Notes: generated from the letters alone by a model not told the origin. 20,533 bases of DNA from an uncultured Candidatus Melainabacteria bacterium (GCA_934726055.1 CAKVCZ010000019.1:1-20533); one strand, 5' to 3'. Shown: positions 1 through 5,270, counted from the stretch's first letter. A program made the numbers and translations.

Positions 1-449
1 CTTGAAATCTCACGATTTCAAATTTCTACTTCACAGACACTCTACTGAGTTTTCTCCATAGACTTAAAATCCGATAGTCGCTACCGTACATACTTTTTTA
101 TTTAATTATTTCTTATTATTTTAGCTAGTTTTTCTATATACACTTTTCCCCCAACTAGTTTTTAATAATACGGTCTTTATCATACAATATTGTTGTTCAT
201 ATAGCAATATATTTTTACACAATTTTTAATTATTTTTTTGTAATAGATGAACTTTCCTATAAGATTTAAAAATCCCCCCAAAAAAGCTTTAAAATGACTT
301 GTCCTAAATGTGGGAGAGACAATGCAATATAAAAATGATAATGAATAATCACTATCACTTTTTTGCATGAGTAGATTTATTTACCTACTCTTTTTGTGTT
401 TATCTACTAAAAACGTTTTTTTCTAATATACAAAAAAAGCCTTATGGCT
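1..449. other. Gene-poor host segment left of the thioredoxin-like gene
   Basis: No convincing protein-coding gene is visible here. Bases 2-21 are an 8-bp palindrome (TTGAAATC tcac GATTTCAA), and bases 1-90 are less AT-rich than what follows, so this may be the end of a small transposon or a structured RNA. Bases 90-290 are AT-rich with homopolymer runs. At 294-332 a tiny plus-strand frame reads MTCPKCGRDNAI and then stops, which looks like the start of a zinc-ribbon protein that has been lost. A minus-strand frame from 368 to 180 (62 aa) has no nearby ribosome-binding site and matches nothing I know, so it is not called. Confidence 0.5.
369..395 (+). terminator. Possible plus-strand terminator
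   Basis: GAGTAG (369-374) pairs with CTACTC (385-390) around a 10-base AT loop, followed by five T (391-395). The stem is short and no plus-strand gene is seen just upstream, so it could be a relic of the zinc-ribbon gene suggested at 294. Confidence 0.35.
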
Positions 450-451
450 TT
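436..451 (-). terminator. Intrinsic terminator of the thioredoxin-like gene
   Basis: Read on the minus strand, the stem AAAGCC/GGCTTT with an ATAA loop overlaps the stop codon of the thioredoxin-like gene and is followed by a T run (the A run at 432-438). This is a compact intrinsic terminator. Confidence 0.65.
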
Positions 452-1001
452 ATTCTTTTGATACTTTATTGACATCTAAAAATTTTTGAAAATCATTTAC
501 TGTCATTAATTCGCCATCAACTGGCTTTATTATACCACTTTTTGATACTTTTCCATCTTTAAAATAAACAATTGTTGGAATTTCAGTTATCTTATTTTCT
601 TTTAAAGATAAAGAATCATTTATTTCATCTAAATAATTTTTGTCATTTATAACATCTGTAACATTTAAATAGTATATAGAATCATTTAATTTATATTCTT
701 TGATTAAATCTTTGACCTCTTTTTCCATATTATATACTTTTTCATCACCAGTATAACTTACAAATACAAAATACGAATCAGGTACCTCTTGAAACACATC
801 TTTAGCTTCGTTTAAATCTTTTATTTCCATCGAAATGACATTATTTTTTACTAAGTAAGATTGGGCAACTTTATTAGCCTCATATACTCTATACCAAGAA
901 AAACCATACCAAGTCAATAAAATAACTACTACAACTATTATTCCAGCTATCCAGTAATTTTTAGTTGGAATGTACTTCTCATTTTTTTTAACATTAGCCA
1001 T
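450..1001 (-). CDS. Membrane-anchored thioredoxin-fold protein without CXXC
   Basis: A protein of 183 aa. It has a short Lys-rich cytoplasmic N-terminus, one membrane helix at about residues 17-39 (IAGIIVVVVILLTWYGF), and then an extracytoplasmic domain. The second half has thioredoxin-fold signs: a beta strand SYFVFVSYTGD where the active site should follow, and the cis-proline segment EIPTIVYFKDGK. The position expected to hold CXXC reads GDEKVY, so both catalytic cysteines are absent and dithiol redox activity is unlikely. It may instead be a binding or chaperone-like domain. The start is ATG at 1001, with AAAGG 9 bases upstream, rather than the in-frame ATG at 1037, which lies at the predicted transcript start. 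The gene is monocistronic, with its own promoter and terminator, and divergent from cotJ. The fold assignment is moderate; the cellular role is unknown. Confidence 0.7.
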   Translation of the reverse strand: MANVKKNEKYIPTKNYWIAGIIVVVVILLTWYGFSWYRVYEANKVAQSYLVKNNVISMEIKDLNEAKDVFQEVPDSYFVFVSYTGDEKVYNMEKEVKDLIKEYKLNDSIYYLNVTDVINDKNYLDEINDSLSLKENKITEIPTIVYFKDGKVSKSGIIKPVDGELMTVNDFQKFLDVNKVSKE

Positions 1002-1027
1002 AGCATCATACCTTTCTATATGCCTAT

Positions 1028-1056
1028 ATTTTATCATACATTAATAATTAATGCAA
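1028..1056 (-). promoter_or_regulatory. Sigma-A-type promoter of the thioredoxin-like gene
   Basis: On the minus strand there is a -35 TTGCAT (1056-1051), a 17-base spacer, and a -10 TAAAAT (1033-1028) preceded by TGA, i.e. an extended -10 (TGn). The predicted start lies about 20 bases before the ATG at 1001. Read by eye only. Confidence 0.55.
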
Positions 1057-1155
1057 AAGATTAATAGATATGTTTTAATTTTATTTTGGCCAATTAGGCT
1101 TTTTAATTAATCGCTTTTATGGCTATTTCATAAGTTAATTTTAGGAGGAATGATT

Positions 1156-1554
1156 ATGTTTTTTGAAGATATAATTTTTGAAAATAATTATAAAGATAAA
1201 CAAGTCGAATTATATACTTGCAATGATGGATTTTGGTTAGGCAATATGTTTAAAAAAGAATATAAAGGATTTAAAAATTATAAACCAACGAAAATTAGAG
1301 CAAAGAATGAAAAGGATGACCTATTACTTAGAATATATGAATTAGATTTTGCAATTAATGATTTATCTTTATACTTAGATTTACATTGTGATGATTTAGA
1401 TGTTTATAAAATTTTTAGAAGCTATGTTAATGAATATAATAAATTGATAGAAAAATATGAGATTGTTTATGGTCCACTAGAATTGAATCAAAGTGAATAT
1501 CAAAATTATGAATGGGCTAATGGTTTATGGCCTTTTGAAGGAGTTGATATTTAA
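1156..1554 (+). CDS. cotJB: Spore coat protein CotJB with a CotJA-like N-terminus
   Basis: A protein of 132 aa. Residues from about 50 to the end match the CotJB family: a helical stretch with LLLRIYELDFAINDLSLYLD, then VYGPL, then the terminal NGLWPFEG that corresponds to the usual W-PWPW ending. CotJB proteins are normally about 85-90 aa. The extra N-terminal 45 or so residues contain DGFWLGNMFKKEYKGFKNYK, which resembles the CotJA C-terminal motif (ALxxGTLxPxLYxPY). This is therefore probably a CotJA-CotJB fusion (inference). CotJ proteins are made in the mother cell and join the spore coat. The start at 1156 is chosen because AGGAGG at 1143-1148 is 7 bases upstream; the ATG at 1150 is too close to it. 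The stop overlaps the cotJC start (TAATG), as in normal cotJ operons. Confidence 0.85.
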   Translation: MFFEDIIFENNYKDKQVELYTCNDGFWLGNMFKKEYKGFKNYKPTKIRAKNEKDDLLLRIYELDFAINDLSLYLDLHCDDLDVYKIFRSYVNEYNKLIEKYEIVYGPLELNQSEYQNYEWANGLWPFEGVDI

Positions 1555-1760
1555 TGTATAAGTATGTAAAAAAATTAAATTATCCAATTAATATTAAGAA
1601 AAAAGATTTAAAAATGGCTAAGTATCTTATTACGCAATTAGGGGGACCAGCTGGAGAATTAGGAGCGGCTTTACGTTATTTTAGTCAAAAATTTTCAATG
1701 CCTGATGATAAGGGGAAGAGTTTGTTGAATGACATTGCATGTGAAGAACTTGCACAATAA
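1554..1760 (+). pseudogene. cotJC: Spore coat manganese-catalase-like CotJC, 5' fragment interrupted by the prophage
   Basis: This encodes 68 aa that match the N-terminal third of CotJC, a ferritin-like manganese-catalase family protein of about 190-200 aa. Family landmarks seen are YVKKLNYPI near the start, MAKYLITQLGGPAGELGAAL (first helix with a metal-ligand Glu), PDDKGKSLL, and DIACEEL. In intact family members EE(L/F)A is followed by HLE, where the His and Glu bind metal. Here the frame reads EELAQ and then TAA at 1758-1760, so homology ends at codon 1755-1757. The following DNA is phage-like, and the rest of cotJC should lie at the other end of the prophage, outside this window. As it stands the product lacks most of the fold. 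If the prophage excises in the mother cell, the gene would be restored. Confidence 0.88.
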
Positions 1761-1860
1761 GTTTGTCGCAAAAAAAAGCTACAATCGAATAGGAAAAAAT
1801 AAGCAAAAATTTTAGTCATTTTGTCGAGTTTACACAACTTTACGCCCGACAAAATGATAA
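1745..1860. other. Inferred left prophage-host junction (attL side)
   Basis: CotJC homology ends within GCACA at 1752-1756, so the recombination core probably lies at or just left of there. The phage side carries TTTGTCG at 1762-1768 and 1820-1826, and its complement CGACAAA at 1847-1853. The last two form part of an 11-bp perfect inverted repeat (1816-1826 and 1847-1857). These are plausible recombinase or excision-factor binding sites, but neither the core sequence nor the recombinase type can be settled without the right junction. Confidence 0.6.
1816..1857. repeat. 11-bp perfect inverted repeat beside the junction
   Basis: TCATTTTGTCG (1816-1826) and CGACAAAATGA (1847-1857) are exact reverse complements separated by 20 bases. 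The spacer is long and no T run follows, so a terminator is less likely than a protein-binding site. It lies 56 bases inside the inferred junction and 68 bases before the HNH-like gene, so it could serve recombination or regulate that gene. Confidence 0.6.
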
Positions 1861-1925
1861 CAAGTATGTTTATATAAAATGTCACTTTTTTGAAGCTGTT
1901 AGTCACTATCAAGGAGTGATTAATA

Positions 1926-2414
1926 ATGTACTGTAAATTTTACAGTGTAAAAAGCAAAAAAAGAACTAAGTATTGTTATTGTAGATTATTTCGTAAAGAA
2001 GTAGCATTTTCCTGCTATCAGGAATGTGATAGTAAAGAATATAAGCAATACAAGCCAATAAAAAAAAGAACGTACAAACTTGCGAAAAAAGAAAATAAAA
2101 GATTTAGTATAATTTATGATGATTTAACTAAATGTTGTGAATGTGATTCTGAAGTAGGTATTCAAAAGAATGAAGTCTTTGAAGGGGCCTATCGGCAAAC
2201 TTCTATCAAGAATGGAATGATATGTCCATTTTGTGAAAAGTGTCATAGAAGATTTCATGAAGATATTATTTTTAACTTAAAATATAAAGTGAAATTTCAA
2301 GAAAAATATATGGAAGATCATACATTGGAAGAATTTATATCTGTTTTTGGTCAAAACTACGTTTATAAATTAGAAAAAATACTGAAAATCAAAGAAACTA
2401 ACCATAATGGCTAG
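1926..2414 (+). CDS. HNH-like phage protein with an N-terminal cysteine cluster
   Basis: A protein of 162 aa. The N-terminal part holds a cysteine set (C3, C17, C19, C30, C34) that looks like a zinc site. The C-terminal part resembles the phage HNH-nuclease group: CCECDSEVG, then NEVFEGAYRQTSIKNGMI, then CPFCEKCHRRFHED, then a helix ending in FGQNY. In that group the residue before EVF is usually the catalytic His; here it is Asn82, so nuclease activity is doubtful. The SD AAGGAG is 9 bases before ATG and partly inside a small stem (AGTCACT/AGTGATT, 1901-1921). It is the only plus-strand phage gene in the window and sits next to the att site, opposite to the late operon. Its role is unknown; it could be recombination-related or DNA-binding. 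Confidence 0.7.
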   Translation: MYCKFYSVKSKKRTKYCYCRLFRKEVAFSCYQECDSKEYKQYKPIKKRTYKLAKKENKRFSIIYDDLTKCCECDSEVGIQKNEVFEGAYRQTSIKNGMICPFCEKCHRRFHEDIIFNLKYKVKFQEKYMEDHTLEEFISVFGQNYVYKLEKILKIKETNHNG

Positions 2415-2418
2415 CTTC
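2385..2418 (-). terminator. Terminator hairpin at the end of the acidic-protein/RHH cassette
   Basis: On the minus strand GAAGCTAGCC and GGTTAGTTTC pair fully if two G-U pairs are allowed, with a 5-base loop, followed by a T-rich stretch. On the plus strand the same stem has two A-C mismatches, but TTCTTTT follows. The site overlaps the last codons of the convergent HNH-like gene, so it may serve both directions. It is 21/25 identical to the hairpin at 3019-3043. Confidence 0.6.
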
Positions 2419-2437
2419 TTTTCATACAAATAAAAAT

Positions 2438-2623
2438 TTACTTAGAATCTTTTTTTAATTTATTAAAACTATCACGGACAAATTGAACTTTTGATAAACC
2501 TTTTTCTTTTAGCAAAGTATTTAATTCTTCGTATTCATCGATATTTAAATCGACTTTGAATTGATGTTTATTTTTTTTCTTGTATTCAATATCATATTTT
2601 TTTTTATCAAATTTTTTATTCAT
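2438..2623 (-). CDS. Small ribbon-helix-helix DNA-binding protein
   Basis: A protein of 61 aa. A very basic N-terminus (MNKKFDKKK) is followed by a short beta strand (HQFKVDLN) and two helices (IDEYEELNTLLKEKG and SKVQFVRDSFNKLKK). This is the layout of Arc/MetJ/CopG-type ribbon-helix-helix repressors, which bind palindromic operators as dimers. The ATG at 2623 is chosen because it overlaps the stop of the preceding gene (ATGAATAA) and has GAGGA upstream; the longer frame starting at 2713 would lie inside the upstream gene. It is probably translationally coupled and probably represses the promoter at 2955-2983, whose spacer is a palindrome. It could be an antitoxin or an Aca-type regulator. 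The fold is fairly sure; the partner role is inferred. Confidence 0.72.
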   Translation of the reverse strand: MNKKFDKKKYDIEYKKKNKHQFKVDLNIDEYEELNTLLKEKGLSKVQFVRDSFNKLKKDSK

Positions 2624-2930
2624 CGATAATAGAGTCCTCATCATCATAAACAATTTCTGTACATACAAAGTAGTAATTATCATCATGTTCATCATAATCT
2701 TTATCATAAACATCAGTAATTATTTCATAATAATCATAATTATATACATCATCATTACCTTGTTCACAATCAATGTCTATTCTTTTAATAGACGTTACTC
2801 TTTCATCCCTAAACTCATCGGCATAATAAATATCATTAATTTTAGGTAATTTTTCTACTACCTCAAAATCGTTATAATAATGTGTCTTTGTTTCATCGTC
2901 CCAATCAACATATGCTCTAATTTTTTTCAT
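2616..2930 (-). CDS. Highly acidic 104-aa phage protein of unknown function
   Basis: A protein of 104 aa with about 33 Asp/Glu against about 11 Lys/Arg, so it is strongly negative, and rich in Tyr. The N-terminal half is mixed (KIRAYVDWDDETKTHYYNDF, then EKLPKINDIYYAD, then YDYYEI). The spacing suggests a small beta-barrel. The C-terminal 30 residues are nearly all Asp, Glu and Tyr. I recognise no family. ATG follows AGGAG by 6 bases. It is the first gene of a two-gene operon with the ribbon-helix-helix protein, outside the late operon and with its own strong promoter. Acidic surface proteins in this setting are sometimes DNA mimics or inhibitors of host defence, but that is only a hypothesis here. 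Confidence 0.75.
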   Translation of the reverse strand: MKKIRAYVDWDDETKTHYYNDFEVVEKLPKINDIYYADEFRDERVTSIKRIDIDCEQGNDDVYNYDYYEIITDVYDKDYDEHDDNYYFVCTEIVYDDEDSIIDE

Positions 2931-2954
2931 ATTATCTCCTCATTTCTTGACTAT

Positions 2955-2983
2955 ATTGTAGCACTGCGTACGTAGTTTGTCAA
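2955..2983 (-). promoter_or_regulatory. Strong promoter with palindromic operator in the spacer
   Basis: On the minus strand there is a perfect -35 TTGACA (2983-2978), a 17-base spacer, and a -10 TACAAT (2960-2955) with extended -10 TGC. The spacer contains ACTACGTACGCAGT (2976-2963), a 14-bp palindrome with one mismatched pair and a perfect CGTACG centre. A repressor bound there would block RNA polymerase directly. The downstream ribbon-helix-helix protein is the obvious candidate. Confidence 0.8.
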
Positions 2984-3011
2984 CAAAAAATTAAATCATA
3001 AAAAATAGCAC

Positions 3012-3043
3012 AAAAAAAGAAGCTAACCGCAATGGCTAGCTTT
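3012..3043 (-). terminator. Terminator at the end of the late/lysis operon
   Basis: On the minus strand AAGCTAGCC and GGTTAGCTT pair over 9 bases (one G-U), with a 5-base loop, followed by C and seven T. It ends the late operon just after the endolysin and shields the promoter at 2955-2983. Confidence 0.8.
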
Positions 3044-3054
3044 TTATCATAATA

Positions 3055-3843
3055 TTATTTTAATTTTTTAGTGTAATTTAAGGAAATCCATCCAGCTCCA
3101 GATTTTAACTTACCCCATCCGTTTTTTTCATCAACGATAGTATATACTTCATTTTTCTTAACAGTTGTAACGACTTTATATTTAGTACCAGCTCCAGCGC
3201 GAACGTTTAATTCAGCTGTATTAATTTTTACTAAATAACTATTAAATGATGCTGTTGTTCCAGAATTCGTAGAGTTCATTTTTTCAGTTACTTTGCTTCT
3301 AAACCAGTTCATGTCTTTGCCAAACTTTTTAAGCCAATGATCACAATCACTATGATTAGATCCAAAGCCTTTTAAATAGGCTTCATGATGACTTACTACG
3401 TTGTTAATACTGATATTGTAGTTTTTCATTAAGTAAGTACAAACTTCTGCTGCTAGATCAAAGGCTTCATTAAAGTACTTTTCATCTTTTAGATTGTCTT
3501 CACAAATTTCAAATTGGATATATCCAGTTGGATTGTAATTATATGATCCTTTTTTGCCTCGACCTATACCCCAGCAAGCATAGTCAAATGGCAAAGTTTG
3601 ATAAAACCTAACAACTCCGTTTTTATCTTTACCAATAAATCCGTGAACGCAAACTGCTAAACCACTTCTATTCCAATTATTGTTAAAAAGATTTTTGCCT
3701 AAAATTCCGTCATCAGGTTGAACGTATCTTCTTAGATTAGGATTATTGGCTCCCGTTGAATGGACTACAATTCCTCTTGGAGTAATCTTTGTTCCTTTTC
3801 TGTAACAATCATTTTTTGTTAAAATACATTTTTTTAATTCCAT
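3055..3843 (-). CDS. Endolysin: N-acetylmuramoyl-L-alanine amidase with C-terminal SH3 domain
   Basis: A protein of 262 aa. Residues about 20-185 are an amidase of the Amidase_2/PGRP type. It has GIVVHST with the first zinc His (H28), CWGIGRGKKGSYN, QFEICED with the conserved acid at 112, SHHEAY (H152/H153) and SDCDHW (zinc-site end, about 166-170). A Ser/Thr/Asn linker follows at 186-202, then a bacterial SH3 domain (about 203-262: LNVRAGAGTKY, then NGWGKL, then GAGWISL), which usually binds the peptide part of the wall. It cleaves the bond between MurNAc and L-Ala to release virions. There is no signal peptide, so it depends on the two membrane proteins encoded just upstream. It is the last gene of the late operon, with only a weak ribosome-binding site (AGAAGA). 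Confidence 0.93.
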   Translation of the reverse strand: MELKKCILTKNDCYRKGTKITPRGIVVHSTGANNPNLRRYVQPDDGILGKNLFNNNWNRSGLAVCVHGFIGKDKNGVVRFYQTLPFDYACWGIGRGKKGSYNYNPTGYIQFEICEDNLKDEKYFNEAFDLAAEVCTYLMKNYNISINNVVSHHEAYLKGFGSNHSDCDHWLKKFGKDMNWFRSKVTEKMNSTNSGTTASFNSYLVKINTAELNVRAGAGTKYKVVTTVKKNEVYTIVDEKNGWGKLKSGAGWISLNYTKKLK

Positions 3844-3859
3844 AATAATTCTTCTTTCG

Positions 3860-4150
3860 TTAATTTTTATTTAATTTCCCGTCATTCAAAAAATCTTTGA
3901 CAACGTCAAACATTTTTTGCAATAACCATCGCAAAGCTTCTTCATTTAAAAATATCTTTGCTACTGTAGGAAGATAGTCATATATATTCATAACTACATA
4001 ATCCATTTTTTCGCCTTTTAAGGCTTCTTTTTCAGCTTTAATAAATAATTGGTATACTTTATTTCTAAACTTGCTACATGCCTTTAAAATGAAGATTAAA
4101 ATAGCAATAATGCTCAAAATTCCTACTATTAAAATTAATCTTTCGTTCAT
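3860..4150 (-). CDS. Phage holin, LL-H-like
   Basis: A protein of 96 aa with one strong membrane helix near the N-terminus (LILIVGILSIIAILIFILK), a Lys/Arg-rich edge, and then a soluble helical tail with IKAEKEALKGEKMDYVV and DYLPTVAKIFLNEEALR, which fits the LL-H-type holin family. It should permeabilise or signal through the membrane to let the amidase act. The ATG at 4150 is preferred: AGGTG is 6 bases upstream, whereas a GTG at 4159 would overlap that site. The gene lies between a second small membrane protein and the endolysin, the classic lysis cassette. Confidence 0.75.
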   Translation of the reverse strand: MNERLILIVGILSIIAILIFILKACSKFRNKVYQLFIKAEKEALKGEKMDYVVMNIYDYLPTVAKIFLNEEALRWLLQKMFDVVKDFLNDGKLNKN

Positions 4151-4151
4151 A

Positions 4152-4415
4152 TTACTCACCTACTTTTTTTAAAATTTCTTTAACATTTAAATTGATATCT
4201 TTGGCTCTTTCATCATGCTTGATTATATATTCTTTTAATACTTCAGTAGTTTTATTGATAGCATCAATTGATTTTGATATATTTTCATTCGTTTTATCGA
4301 TTCGAGCTAACATATCATCGTTTTTGGTTTTGTCTTTTACGAAAACCCATACAAAAAGGCTTGCTAATACAACAAGACCGCCAAAATTTCCAACTGCTTT
4401 AACTATTTCTATCAT
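4152..4415 (-). CDS. Small membrane protein with coiled-coil tail (BhlA/XhlA-like lysis accessory)
   Basis: A protein of 87 aa with a membrane helix at about residues 9-25 (GGLVVLASLFVWVFV), then a charged turn and a long amphipathic helix (ARIDKTNENISKSIDAIN, then EVLKEYIIKHDERAKDINLN). This is the general layout of BhlA/UviB-type holins and XhlA-type accessory proteins. The start at 4415 has AGGAGG 9 bases upstream. The upstream fibre gene ends at 4417, and the stop is followed within a few bases by the holin start. It probably works with the LL-H-like holin in timing lysis. The family is not certain. Confidence 0.65.
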   Translation of the reverse strand: MIEIVKAVGNFGGLVVLASLFVWVFVKDKTKNDDMLARIDKTNENISKSIDAINKTTEVLKEYIIKHDERAKDINLNVKEILKKVGE

Positions 4416-4416
4416 T

Positions 4417-5019
4417 TTAATTTGCCTCCTCGGTATCAGCAATTCGCTTCCAAGCATAAATCGGTTGTAAATTATTTGCTTCTAAATCAATAGTTCCTTT
4501 ACCGTAAAAATTAATTGCAAAATAAGCTGATTCAGTATCACTATTATTCCATTCGCCAACAGAAATCATATTATTTCCGATCATTTGTATTCTGGTATTA
4601 ACCCATGACCAATAAGCGCCGCCTTCTGCCAAAGACGAAATCAAGGTCATGTTCGATGTGAAAGGCAATTCAAAGTTATATACGCCTCCTTGAACCTTCA
4701 AAAGAGAATGGTAATCTACATGACCATACATTTCTACAATGCCATCTGCAAAAATACTATAAGTATAAGTTACTATGATTCCATTAATTGTTTCTTGTTT
4801 TGACTCGGTTTTTATTTTGTCGTGACATGTGATTGGTTCCCAATTGCCACCTAAAAAGGACGATGGATCAGTATTATCCGTCGATTTAAAGATTGAACCA
4901 ATCGGATACATTTTTAATTTTTCTTCAGTAATTGCTTTTTCAACATTATCTTGAAGTTCATTCATAGTTTCTGCCGATAAAGCAGGTACCGTTCCGTTAT
5001 TGAATTTTATCTTCTTCAT
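4417..5019 (-). CDS. Tail-tip/fibre protein with YPIGS...GGNW motif
   Basis: A protein of 200 aa. The N-terminus (ALSAETMNELQDNVEKAI) is a short helix. It is followed by YPIGSIFKSTD and PSSFLGGNWEPI at about 38-63, a motif seen at the attachment end of many phage fibre and baseplate proteins. The rest is a beta-rich C-terminal domain ending in PIYAWKRIAD, plausibly a receptor-binding head. The ATG at 5019 is chosen because GGAG is 6 bases upstream; the in-frame TTG at 5025 overlaps that site. It shares the N-terminal module with the protein at 9065-9577, which suggests both attach to the same baseplate position or compete for it. Confidence 0.7.
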   Translation of the reverse strand: MKKIKFNNGTVPALSAETMNELQDNVEKAITEEKLKMYPIGSIFKSTDNTDPSSFLGGNWEPITCHDKIKTESKQETINGIIVTYTYSIFADGIVEMYGHVDYHSLLKVQGGVYNFELPFTSNMTLISSLAEGGAYWSWVNTRIQMIGNNMISVGEWNNSDTESAYFAINFYGKGTIDLEANNLQPIYAWKRIADTEEAN

Positions 5020-5047
5020 ATGCAACTCCTTTTATTTTTTTCAAATG

Positions 5048-5077
5048 AAAAGAGATACGATGATCAGTATCTCTTTT
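5048..5077. repeat. 11-bp perfect stem-loop between fibre genes
   Basis: AAAAGAGATAC (5048-5058) and GTATCTCTTTT (5067-5077) are exact reverse complements around an 8-base loop. The right arm overlaps the stop of the 64-aa gene. On the minus strand the stem ends in TTTT and is followed by CATTTG and then an A run, so it is at best a leaky terminator. It may lower transcription into the last fibre and lysis genes or protect the upstream mRNA 3' end. Confidence 0.6.
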
Positions 5078-5270
5078 ATTTGATTAATTTTTTCTCCAAT
5101 TCTTTAAAGGTGTATTCTTTAATAGGAGCTTCAAGCTGTACTATATTATCTGTTCCGGTAATTACTAAGACATTTTTCATTTTATATCTGTTGTATTTTA
5201 TTTCTATGTTGGCTATTTCATAGTTAGATCCTTTTTTCAAATAATAAACATTATCTTTTTCGTAAATCAT
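5076..5270 (-). CDS. Small phage protein of unknown function (64 aa)
   Basis: A protein of 64 aa: mostly beta-strand character (NVYYLKKGSNYEIANIEIKY, then MKNVLVITG) and a short helix at the end (TFKELEKKLIK). It overlaps the stop of the large fibre gene by four bases (ATGA) and has GGGGTGA upstream, so it is translationally coupled to the fibre. Small genes directly after a fibre can encode assembly chaperones, but nothing in the sequence proves this. Confidence 0.65.
   Translation of the reverse strand: MIYEKDNVYYLKKGSNYEIANIEIKYNRYKMKNVLVITGTDNIVQLEAPIKEYTFKELEKKLIK

Noticed and set aside
180..368. Minus-strand open frame of 62 codons in the left host segment
   Set aside because: No nearby ribosome-binding site, its start lies at a hairpin, and the composition is that of random AT-rich DNA.
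1100..1142. Sporulation (sigma-E-like) promoter before cotJ, with CATAAGTT as a -10
   Set aside because: The -10 resembles the consensus only partly and no matching -35 is seen at the right distance, so it is not called although one is expected.
1685..1912. Minus-strand open frame of 75 codons across the cotJC junction
   Set aside because: It overlaps the real cotJC fragment in antisense, resembles nothing, and has no ribosome-binding site.
1862..1925. Promoter for the HNH-like gene with TATAAA as -10
   Set aside because: A TATATAAAAT box is present at 1871-1880 but no acceptable -35 lies 16-18 bases upstream.
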